Origin: Candidatus Bipolaricaulota bacterium
Lineage (GTDB): Bacteria; Bipolaricaulota; Bipolaricaulia; UBA7950; UBA9294
Assembly: GCA_030606565.1 (NCBI GenBank)
Contig: JAUWGE010000006.1
Location: 1-59,236 of the forward strand
DNA: 59,236 nt
Direction: 5' to 3'
The notes under the pieces are model-generated. The model was not told the origin of the DNA and made no database searches. It saw nothing but the letters and a program-made list of their open reading frames with translations. Positions 7,949 through 14,302 of the stretch are shown here, in pieces. The position numbers and the translations under genes were made by a program. Within the stretch, counting starts at the first letter, position 1, and each line of letters begins with the position of its first letter.

Positions 7949-9436
7949 TCATTCGTTGTGCGGGATTTTGACGGTGCTTTTCCCAATGAACTCGCGGATT
8001 ATAGCATCACCCGGAATCAGTTTGAGATCATCAACTTGAGAGGGGGTCAGTCCCTCAATTGAGTGAAGGAGCCGTTCGATGCGTTGGTAACGAATGCGCG
8101 CATCGAGGAAGGAGGAATATTGTTCAAGGTTGCCCCGTTGTGGCCATATGCTCCCATTGCCGGAGAAGAATGGCTTCAATGCTGGAAGGTCGAATGGCAT
8201 CCCTCCGTTTAAGATGTGATCGGCCAGTCCTTTTAAGGGAATAATGCTGAATAGCTCACCCGCGCGCACGTAGTGCCAGTGAAGAAGAGTCGATAACGCT
8301 GCATGGTTGCGGTGTTTTGTATCGCGCAACATCCGGCGCAGGAGCCGCACGTCCTCGAACCGCGTGAGGCGGCGTCCTGTCCGGTCTCCCTCGTAGAGTG
8401 GACTCATCGCTTCGATCTCGTACAGTGGGTTCATCGCCTCGATGTACAGGCGGAAGATCGAGGAGGGATCGATCCCCTCAGTCATCGGCGGATAGAAGCC
8501 GTGCAGACAGTCAAGGAGCAGGATCTGATCGGGCTTGCGATGGACCGGCTTTGTACCAACTCGTCGACCCATCTTAAAGGAGTAGGAGGGCTTCTCCACA
8601 GTATCGCCAGCAAGGAGTGCCCGTAGTTGGCTATTCAGAAGCTGGATGTCGAGTGCCTCTGGGGTCTCGTAGTTGCGGTCGTTGATCCAATCGGTCGGAT
8701 GCTCGATCAGCGGCCAGAAGTAATCATCGAGATTGAGCATGAGAAAATGTAGGCCGTGCTTCTTTAAGCGTTGCGTCAGCTTGACAGTAGATGTTGTCTT
8801 TCCTGAACAGGAAGGTCCACTGATCCAGATCATCTGAATTTTATCGCCAGCTTCAATCCGTGCGATCACCTTGCTTGCTGCCTCATCTAGTGAAGACTCA
8901 TAGTTGGCTAAAGCGGCATCGATCAGCGGCTTGAGCCTTCTGCTACGAACGATCTCGTTCAACCCCTCTACAGTATCGCAGCCTTGCGCGTGGTTCCACG
9001 CGAGGAGTGTTTCCATATGGGAAGGGGGGTAACCGTTTCTCACAAACTGCTCCTCGGTAATTGCTTTCTCCCGTACCCAGTGGTGCCCCCAGCGAAAGCA
9101 GGCATAGGCATCTGCGGTTACGCTAAAGCCAGTGCTCGAGAGGACATGAAGGACAGCATCTTGGATCTCTTCTACAGTTGGGGGAAAGTTGGAGACGAGA
9201 TGGTGGGGCTCGGCATTCAAACAGACGACGATCAGATCGGAGAGGAATTCGGCAATGCCCTCATCGGTTCCTCCCGCGGTGAAGATGCGGTCGTTCACCC
9301 CTTGCAAGTAGTCCTGCTCAAATCCGCCGATTGAGTCTGCCGCACGGCGGATCGCGCGCACGAGCCGCTCCTGGTCGAAGGTCACCAGTGCGTGATTGCG
9401 CTTCATCACCTTGCCGATCTTGTTGACCACAGCCAT
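7949..9436 (-). CDS. ATP-cone domain fused to a uridine kinase-like P-loop kinase
   Basis: The 495-residue protein begins with an ATP-cone (about 5-95: VMKRNHALVTFDQERLVRAI), the nucleotide-sensing module best known from ribonucleotide reductases and NrdR. A P-loop kinase of the uridine kinase/phosphoribulokinase type follows, with ISGPSCSGKTT near 206-216 and NLDDYFWP after it. Such fusions occur in several anaerobic bacteria; substrate unknown. The block IEAMNPLYE is followed directly by IEAMSPLYE, a 27-bp in-frame tandem duplication around 8395-8455. A TATAAT box on the minus strand (9446-9451) lies 9 nt before the ATG and there is no ribosome site, suggesting a leaderless mRNA. Confidence 0.85.
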   Translation of the reverse strand: MAVVNKIGKVMKRNHALVTFDQERLVRAIRRAADSIGGFEQDYLQGVNDRIFTAGGTDEGIAEFLSDLIVVCLNAEPHHLVSNFPPTVEEIQDAVLHVLSSTGFSVTADAYACFRWGHHWVREKAITEEQFVRNGYPPSHMETLLAWNHAQGCDTVEGLNEIVRSRRLKPLIDAALANYESSLDEAASKVIARIEAGDKIQMIWISGPSCSGKTTSTVKLTQRLKKHGLHFLMLNLDDYFWPLIEHPTDWINDRNYETPEALDIQLLNSQLRALLAGDTVEKPSYSFKMGRRVGTKPVHRKPDQILLLDCLHGFYPPMTEGIDPSSIFRLYIEAMNPLYEIEAMSPLYEGDRTGRRLTRFEDVRLLRRMLRDTKHRNHAALSTLLHWHYVRAGELFSIIPLKGLADHILNGGMPFDLPALKPFFSGNGSIWPQRGNLEQYSSFLDARIRYQRIERLLHSIEGLTPSQVDDLKLIPGDAIIREFIGKSTVKIPHNE

Positions 9437-9658
9437 GGTTTCGTGATTATACTGTGATGATCAATGAGTGAGAAGGGCGGTTGGGAGGAGTGGGCGATTT
9501 CCGTAGCCTCCGAAGAGAGAGTTGTCCCGATGTCCTCCTTAGTACCAAGTTGGCCTCGATTCTCCCCGCAGCGGAGTGCACCCGAACTTCAGGGAGTTCA
9601 ACGTTGAAACACGTATAGAAGAATTGACACTTGCACCTTGTGGCGCTAGACAGGGTCC

Positions 9659-9691
9659 TTGACGAGCACTATGATACGTATAGTATACGTA
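9659..9691 (+). promoter_or_regulatory. Promoter with palindromic operator for the RHH/MazF module
   Basis: TTGACG (9659-9664) and TAGTAT (9681-9686) are spaced 16 bp. Over the -10 box lies a perfect palindrome, TACGTATA-G-TATACGTA (9675-9691). Ribbon-helix-helix antitoxins typically repress their own operon at such a site. GAGGAGG stands at good distance before the ATG at 9714. Confidence 0.75.
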
Positions 9692-9713
9692 CATACTCGC
9701 GAGGAGGTGCGTA

Positions 9714-9944
9714 ATGCAAAAGAAATTGACCATTACCATTGATGAGCAAGTCTATGAAGGACTACATACGGTCATAGGCCGCCGCCGTATTAGCCGTTTC
9801 ATCGAGGACTTGGTGCGCCCACATGTGATCTATCACGAATTGGAAGCCGCATACAAGCAGATGGCCCAGGATGAAGATCGTGAAGTGGAAGCGTTGGAAT
9901 GGGCAGAAGCCACAGTTGGAGACGTTAGCGACGAAGCGCGGTGA
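9714..9944 (+). CDS. Ribbon-helix-helix antitoxin of a MazEF-like module
   Basis: A 76-residue protein starting MQKKLTITIDEQVYEGL, the beta strand and first helix of a ribbon-helix-helix DNA-binding domain. An acidic, probably disordered C-terminus follows (YKQMAQDEDREVEALEWAEA) of the kind that wraps the toxin. It would neutralise the MazF-type RNase encoded next and repress the operon at the palindrome just upstream. The gene overlaps the toxin reading frame, as is normal for these pairs. It is intact although its toxin is frameshifted. Confidence 0.85.
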   Translation: MQKKLTITIDEQVYEGLHTVIGRRRISRFIEDLVRPHVIYHELEAAYKQMAQDEDREVEALEWAEATVGDVSDEAR

Positions 9945-10273
9945 GGTATGGTGGGTGGACTCTGAGCCATCGGTAGATGGGGAGATAAAGGAAGAAGCGA
10001 CCGGCGGTCATCATCAGCAACGATGCGGCTAACAAGTATCTCAACCGCGTGCAAGTTGTGCCTTTGACATCCAAGGTGGGGCGCGTTTATCCATGCGAGG
10101 CTGTTGTGGTGCTCAACGATAGGCAAAGCAAGGCCATGGCCGATCAACTTGCCACAGTGAGTAAACAGCGCTTAGTTAACCAAATGGGCAGATTGACACA
10201 CACCGACATGCGAAAGGTCGAGCATGCGGTGAAAGTGCAGCTTGGTTTGCTGAGTACCGTCATGCAACCTTGA
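9916..10273 (+). pseudogene. MazF-like toxin, frameshifted
   Basis: Two adjacent frames encode one MazF/PemK-type endoribonuclease. The first runs from a TTG at 9916 (ETLATKRGEVWWVD). After GAGATA the reading must move by one base to continue as RKKRPAVIISNDAANKY and then VQVVPLTSKVGRVYPCEAV. One extra A in the run AAA near 9987-9989 accounts for this. With it the toxin ends after about 35 residues in unrelated sequence; without it the protein would be about 118 residues, normal for MazF. Either the toxin is inactivated, or the base is a sequencing error or a slippage site. The end matches at TGA 10271-10273. Confidence 0.8.
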
Positions 10274-10302
10274 CTCGGGCAGTCCGGTTGCTGTGCTTTG
10301 AG

Positions 10303-10427
10303 GCGGAACCTGTCGCTGCAGCAGACCGCCCTAGCATGCGCCGAATTCGAGGCTGGTTTTGCAGGGACTCCCAAATCGAGATACACTTCGCAAAGCCGCG
10401 CGGCGGGTGATGCGCGAGCCGTTAGGT
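10303..10427 (+). repeat. attC-like site 1, degenerate
   Basis: The right core GTTAGGT (10421-10427) fits GTTRRRY and is preceded by GGCGGGTGATGCGCGAGCC. On the left, GACCGCC and a degraded GCGGAAC face it. The block resembles the better preserved sites at 11730 and 12461 in length and in its interior (a TTGCA segment, then a GC-rich right arm). It lies behind the toxin gene, so the RHH/MazF pair may have been an integron cassette. Confidence 0.5.
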
Positions 10428-10601
10428 GACCCGACTTTGAGAGAAGCATGGGGTTTGATCTTGTCTTTTGACTTCTTCTGGTGATTCACTCCTTGAACTC
10501 CTGCAGTGTACAACTCATCTCTCCGCCCACTTCCAACTGAGATACCGCTGCTCCACGTTCGATTGGTTTTGCGCGTGTCGACCGCGTATGCTGGTTCCAA
10601 A

Positions 10602-10814
10602 ATGAGGTGCGCAGTGGAGACGATGATCGCCTATTGTGGACTCATATGCACCAATTGCCCCGCCTACATCGCCACTCATCTTTTGGAAAGCGGCTATGAC
10701 ATCAGTACGGTTCGGGAACTGCTGGGACACAAAGACATCAAAACGACCATGATCTACACGCACGTTCTCAATCGAGGTGTTCGAGGAGTGCGGAGTCGGG
10801 CCGATATGCTATAA
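10602..10814 (+). pseudogene. Fusion of DUF3795 N-terminus to integron integrase C-terminus
   Basis: From ATG 10623 the frame encodes [18 protein letters not shown], the start of a cysteine-rich DUF3795 protein. From about 10677 it continues without a break as [18 protein letters not shown] and then [13 protein letters not shown]. This is the C-terminus of an integron-type tyrosine recombinase, with the LGH histidine and the nucleophilic tyrosine of IYTH but without the catalytic arginine region. Both parents share IAT/ATH coding sequence (CGCCACTCA) at the seam, so the join probably arose by microhomology. The rest of DUF3795 reappears at 12601. Neither half can be functional. Confidence 0.8.
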
Positions 10815-10899
10815 AGTCCTGGAGGTGGTTTATGCGGATCCATATAAGATACCCAGATAAGGGTGCAAGCCGTTGAGTTGACTGTGATTATGGTGCTTT

Positions 10900-10981
10900 C
10901 TGCAAGCGATTCCCAGACGTCTTATACTGCAAAACCGCGTTGTCCGGGGTCTTATGCGAAACTATATAAGCAATGTTAGGC
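10900..10981 (+). other. attI-like or attC-like recombination site before cassette A
   Basis: The segment ends in a canonical core GTTAGGC (10975-10981), the point where cassette A begins. No matching left core is seen upstream, so a simple attI site is more likely than a full attC. It lies 160 bp behind the integrase stub and in the same orientation, the arrangement of 'inverse' integrons, where intI and cassettes read in the same direction. Confidence 0.5.
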
Positions 10982-11006
10982 AGCGGTGCAAAGGATACGG
11001 AGGTTT

Positions 11007-11717
11007 ATGTCCAACACGACTGATTTTCGCGTTGTCGTCTTGATCTCTTCTAATGTTGAATGGCAGGTGGTGTGTAAACTCTTCCCTGATGTGGAACTAC
11101 AGGTCTCGCCATTTGGAGGGTGGTTCTGGGTTGACCTAGCAGTGGGTGGGCATATAGAGCGGGTAGTCTTCTTTCACGGGGGATGGGGGAAGGTTGCTGC
11201 GGCTGCCTCAACACAGTATGTGATCGACCGTTGGTCGCCATCGCTGTTGGTCAATCTGGGTACTTGTGGTGGGTTTGAGGGTGAAGTTGAGAGAGGTACG
11301 GTTCTACTTGTGAAACGAACACTGATCTACGATATTGTCGAGCGGATAAGTGACCTGGCCGAAGCAATAGATCACTACACAACGGAGCTGGATCTTTCCT
11401 GGCTGAATGAACCGTTCCCTATATCGGTGTGTCCCTCCTTGTTAGTTTCAGCAGACCGCGACTTAGTTTCAGAAGAAGTGTCCGGTCTGAGAGATGAATT
11501 TGGAGCAATTGCAGGGGATTGGGAGTCAGGTGCAATTGCCTATGTAGCGGTACACAACCGAACACGCTGCCTAATTCTGCGCGGGGTGAGCGACCTGGTT
11601 GGTGGTCAAGGTGGTGAAGTTTACGGGGACCCTGATTTGTTTACAGAATACACTGAGGTGATCATGCGAAGATTAGTTGACAGTCTGCCTGCTTGGATTG
11701 CTCAATCATTTGAGTGA
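11007..11717 (+). CDS. Cassette A: nucleosidase/phosphorylase superfamily protein
   Basis: A 236-residue protein of the PNP/MTA-SAH nucleosidase fold. Visible features are VNLGTCGGF near residues 82-90, GDWESGAIAYVA near 169-180 carrying the family's purine-site glutamate, and LRGVSDLVGG near 191-200, where the serine-aspartate pair usually protonates the base. Substrate is not defined: 5'-methylthioadenosine, adenosylhomocysteine, or a nucleotide signal. The ATG at 11007 is preceded by GGAGG; an upstream in-frame start would overlap the core site. It is the only gene between the recombination sites at 10975 and 11855, as expected for an integron cassette. Confidence 0.82.
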   Translation: MSNTTDFRVVVLISSNVEWQVVCKLFPDVELQVSPFGGWFWVDLAVGGHIERVVFFHGGWGKVAAAASTQYVIDRWSPSLLVNLGTCGGFEGEVERGTVLLVKRTLIYDIVERISDLAEAIDHYTTELDLSWLNEPFPISVCPSLLVSADRDLVSEEVSGLRDEFGAIAGDWESGAIAYVAVHNRTRCLILRGVSDLVGGQGGEVYGDPDLFTEYTEVIMRRLVDSLPAWIAQSFE

Positions 11718-11729
11718 ACTAGTGCCGCT

Positions 11730-11861
11730 GCCTAACAGTGCATGCACTCGACCGCCCTTTCGGGCGGGTTGTACCGGCGCTCGGATTGCAATTGTAGGTG
11801 GCCTTGTTAAGAATCGCGTACCGGCTCAGCCGGACGGCGGGTGAACTGCAAGCCGTTAGTG
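11730..11861 (+). repeat. attC-like site closing cassette A
   Basis: The left core GCCTAAC (11730-11736) matches RYYYAAC and the right core GTTAGTG starts at 11855. The arms pair imperfectly (TGCACTCGACCGCC against GGCGGGTGAACTGCA), with the unpaired bases attC hairpins need. The first bases of cassette A, TTAGGCAGCGG, are the reverse complement of CCGCTGCCTAA at its end, the signature of an excisable cassette. The length of 132 bp is normal for an attC. Confidence 0.8.
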
Positions 11862-11901
11862 TGCATCCCGTCATGAAATAGGAGGCAGGGAAGGAAAGAA
11901 C

Positions 11902-12423
11902 ATGACTCAACAGCATACGCAGAAAAAAGCACAACAACAGCGGGATGACCTTACTGGAGAGCATGTTGTTGGCGATGTCGGACAGGTAGTGCTGGCCTGC
12001 CTATTTGCGGCGACGTGGATAGCCGATACGTTCTTTTTCCAGTACTCGACCTTCCTCAACCAGTACGTGCTACTTGGCGTCAGAATCCCTTTTGGAGGCG
12101 TTCTGTTGGTTCTATCGGGCTACCTGGCAAGAACGGGCCTGTCTATCGTGTTCGGCAAGGAGAGGAAGAAACCTGGCGTAATCAGGAAGAGCGTGTTCAG
12201 TGTCGTTCGGCATCCAGTATACCTGAGTGAGATTTTGCTTTATCTTGGTCTTCTGATGCTGAGTATATCACTGGCTGCTGCAGTGGTGTGGATTATTGCG
12301 ATCGGGTTCTTGCATTACATCTCGCGCTACGAAGAAAGGCTGCTGCTTGCTCGCTTTGGCGAGGATTATGAACAGTACATGCGGGAAGTGCCAATGTGGA
12401 TCCCGCGGTTGCGAAAGAGATGA
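11902..12423 (+). CDS. Cassette B: isoprenylcysteine carboxyl methyltransferase family protein
   Basis: A 173-residue membrane protein of the ICMT/PEMT-like family. Four hydrophobic segments are followed by the SAM-binding signature RHPVYLSEILLYLGL (about 100-114) and a C-terminal EERLLLARFGEDYEQYM with the conserved RYEERLL core. The family methylates lipids or prenylated/thiol groups at the membrane; the bacterial substrate is usually unknown. GGAGG about 16 bp upstream and GGAAGGAAAG closer to the ATG serve as ribosome site. It is the single gene between the attC-like sites at 11855 and 12587. Confidence 0.85.
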   Translation: MTQQHTQKKAQQQRDDLTGEHVVGDVGQVVLACLFAATWIADTFFFQYSTFLNQYVLLGVRIPFGGVLLVLSGYLARTGLSIVFGKERKKPGVIRKSVFSVVRHPVYLSEILLYLGLLMLSISLAAAVVWIIAIGFLHYISRYEERLLLARFGEDYEQYMREVPMWIPRLRKR

Positions 12424-12460
12424 GTGGGGCTGCTGATATTGATTGGTCAGAACAATGCGG

Positions 12461-12593
12461 CGCTAACAATGCATGCAGCCGACCGCGCCTATCGGTGCTC
12501 GAAAACGGCGGCGTTTTTGCATTTGTAGAGGGTCTTGTAGTGGGATAGGTTTTGCACGGTCCGGCGCGGCGGCTGAACCGCATACCATTAGCT
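12461..12593 (+). repeat. attC-like site closing cassette B
   Basis: CGCTAAC (12461-12467) is the left core and ATTAGCT (12587-12593) the right core, each one or two bases from consensus. The arms GCATGCAGCCGACCGCGCC and GGCGCGGCGGCTGAACCGC pair with offsets. The sequence after the left core (AATGCATGCAG) closely resembles that of the site at 11730. The right core has decayed, so this copy may no longer recombine. Confidence 0.72.
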
Positions 12594-12600
12594 GCCCACA

Positions 12601-12741
12601 TTCAAACGTGCCTGCGGGATCGAGAAAGAGGTCAAAAACTGCGCCCACTGTGCCGACTATGCCTGTGAGAAGCTCGAGCAGTTCTTCGCTTCGGCCTCTA
12701 AGGCAAAAGGAACGTTGGCGAATATCCGCACACAGCTCTAG
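12601..12741 (+). pseudogene. 3' fragment of the broken DUF3795 gene
   Basis: Forty-six codons, FKRACGIEKEVKNCAHCADY and onwards to a TAG, match the C-terminal third of DUF3795 proteins, including the CxxC-type metal ligands (ACGIE, CAHCADYAC). The N-terminal 18 codons lie at 10623-10676. Between them sit the integrase stub and two cassettes, and about 50 codons of the DUF3795 middle are missing. The fragment starts right after the decayed core at 12587 and has no start codon. Confidence 0.8.
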
Positions 12742-12838
12742 ACACCATCAGGCGTTTCGTATGCGCGAGCCGAGCTGAGCGAGGTCGGGCGGTGCTCTTG
12801 AGTCGTTCTACCGTTACTCTGACGGATGCGATTGCTTG

Positions 12839-12985
12839 CTTCTTCTGAATCTTCGCCCAGGTGTCACGCAGGGTGACGGTGCGGTTGAACACTGGCTTTT
12901 GGGGTGTTGAGTCGGGATCGACGCAGAAGTAGCCCACCCGCTCGAACTGATAGCGCTCACCGGGCTTTGCCGCAGTAAGGTCCAC
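12839..12985 (-). pseudogene. Degraded copy of the glnS 3' end
   Basis: On the minus strand this region encodes [19 protein letters not shown] followed by [20 protein letters not shown] and IQKKQ, nearly the same as the C-terminus of the intact glnS at 17078. I count about 85% nucleotide identity over about 143 bp. The stop codon is lost and the frame runs on into unrelated sequence. It has the same orientation as glnS, so the two form a direct repeat around the ATPase/TPR gene pair. Confidence 0.85.
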
Positions 12986-13021
12986 CTCGCGCATTATCCT
13001 CTGGCAGCGGAGTTTCTGTCC

Positions 13022-13062
13022 TTGACAATGTAACAGATGTGTGGTATAACGTTGTTGTTATA
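13022..13062 (+). promoter_or_regulatory. Strong promoter with inverted repeat before the ATPase pair
   Basis: TTGACA (13022-13027) and TATAAC (13045-13050) are separated by 17 bp. TATAAC is also the left arm of the inverted repeat TATAAC-N6-GTTATA (13045-13062), which would cover the -10 box and start site. This is a plausible operator. GGAGGT lies before the ATG at 13082. Confidence 0.75.
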
Positions 13063-13081
13063 TAACGGAGGTGTTAGTAAG

Positions 13082-14290
13082 ATGGGCAGACAAAGACTCC
13101 CCCGCAACGTAATCGGACAGCCAGTCCACGGGGATGACCTATGGGACCGAGAAAAAGAACTTAAACAGATCTGGAAAACATTGGAGACCAGCTCGGTGTT
13201 GCTCTCCGCGCCACGGCGCTTTGGCAAGACCAGCATTATGTTGTCTCTTATTGACGAGCCCAAACAAGGTTGGCAAGCCCATTACTTGGATGTCGAATGG
13301 GTTAAAGGCCCAGAGGATTTCGTCGCTGAGATCATGGCAGCCCTGCTCGCGGATAACATGTCTAAAAAAATCCTCCAAGGGGTAAAGAAAATAGCGGGAA
13401 CTGCGATCAACCAAATTGAAGAGGTAGGAATTCCCCAGTTCAAGATCTCTTTGCGGAAGGGTTTGGAAAAGGATTGGCAGGATAAAGGGAAGGCCCTGAT
13501 TAAGCTCCTCAAGGATGTACAAAAGAAGAGGATCCTTATTGTAGATGAGCTGCCACTGCTTATATTGAAGATCGCGAGAAAGGAAGGTGAAGAGCAAGCA
13601 GAAGATTTTCTATTCTGGCTTCGTGGCCTGCGGCATATCCCCGAACTACAAGACAAGGTGCGGTGGGTTATCGGAGGATCAATCGGGATAGAGAAGGTCC
13701 TCCAGCACGTGGGAACAGGGACGAAGGTGATCAATGACCTATCTACTATCAGAATCGGCGAGTTCTCCGATGAAGTAGCTGATGGATTCATAAGAGCCGT
13801 CTTGAAGAAGGAAGGGGAGATCAAAAAGGTGCCCCCGCAAGTCTTAGAAAGATTCCGCCAAATAATTGGCGTTTCCATCCCCTACTTCCTCCAGATCCTT
13901 ATACGCGAAAGCCTTAACGAGATGGAACGGAGGCACGAGAAGGATCTCTCGGAAGAGATTATTGAACAGGCCTATCAGGATAGTGTGCTCGCTTGCTATA
14001 ACCGAACCTATTTTGAGCATTATTATGAACGCATTGAAGATTACTATGAGAATCTGGCCGAAATAGCAAAAGAGTTTCTTTCCCGCCTTGCTCAAAGGGG
14101 CAGCCTTTCGCGAAAGGAACTATGGGACCTGTACATGCATATGACTCAAGGAACTGGAAACGAAGCGGATTTTAGCTATCTTCTCTCCGATTTAGAGAAC
14201 GATTTTTACATTGTGTACGCCGCGGAAGGGTATACATTCGCCACGAAGGTCCTCAGGGACTGGTGGTGCCGGTACTACACCCTTATCTAG
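13082..14290 (+). CDS. Archaeal-ATPase-like AAA NTPase (first gene of the pair)
   Basis: A 402-residue P-loop ATPase resembling the PF01637/AAA_16 group. Walker A is APRRFGKTS (43-51), with the RRFGKTS form common in that group, and Walker B is ILIVDELP (151-158). A lid and helical region follow, then a C-terminal winged-helix-like part with AKEFLSRLAQRGSLSRKEL and a sequence ending RDWWCRYY. There are no membrane segments. The ATG at 13082 is chosen because GGAGGT precedes it; an upstream in-frame start would lie inside the promoter. The next gene follows after 12 bp. This could be a signal-transducing or defence NTPase; that is inference from context. Confidence 0.8.
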   Translation: MGRQRLPRNVIGQPVHGDDLWDREKELKQIWKTLETSSVLLSAPRRFGKTSIMLSLIDEPKQGWQAHYLDVEWVKGPEDFVAEIMAALLADNMSKKILQGVKKIAGTAINQIEEVGIPQFKISLRKGLEKDWQDKGKALIKLLKDVQKKRILIVDELPLLILKIARKEGEEQAEDFLFWLRGLRHIPELQDKVRWVIGGSIGIEKVLQHVGTGTKVINDLSTIRIGEFSDEVADGFIRAVLKKEGEIKKVPPQVLERFRQIIGVSIPYFLQILIRESLNEMERRHEKDLSEEIIEQAYQDSVLACYNRTYFEHYYERIEDYYENLAEIAKEFLSRLAQRGSLSRKELWDLYMHMTQGTGNEADFSYLLSDLENDFYIVYAAEGYTFATKVLRDWWCRYYTLI

Positions 14291-14302
14291 GAGAGGTGAG
14301 CC

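Noticed and set aside
10986-11006. An upstream start for the nucleosidase gene
   Set aside because: The in-frame GTG at 10986 leaves no room for a ribosome site and touches the recombination core. ATG 11007 has GGAGG before it.
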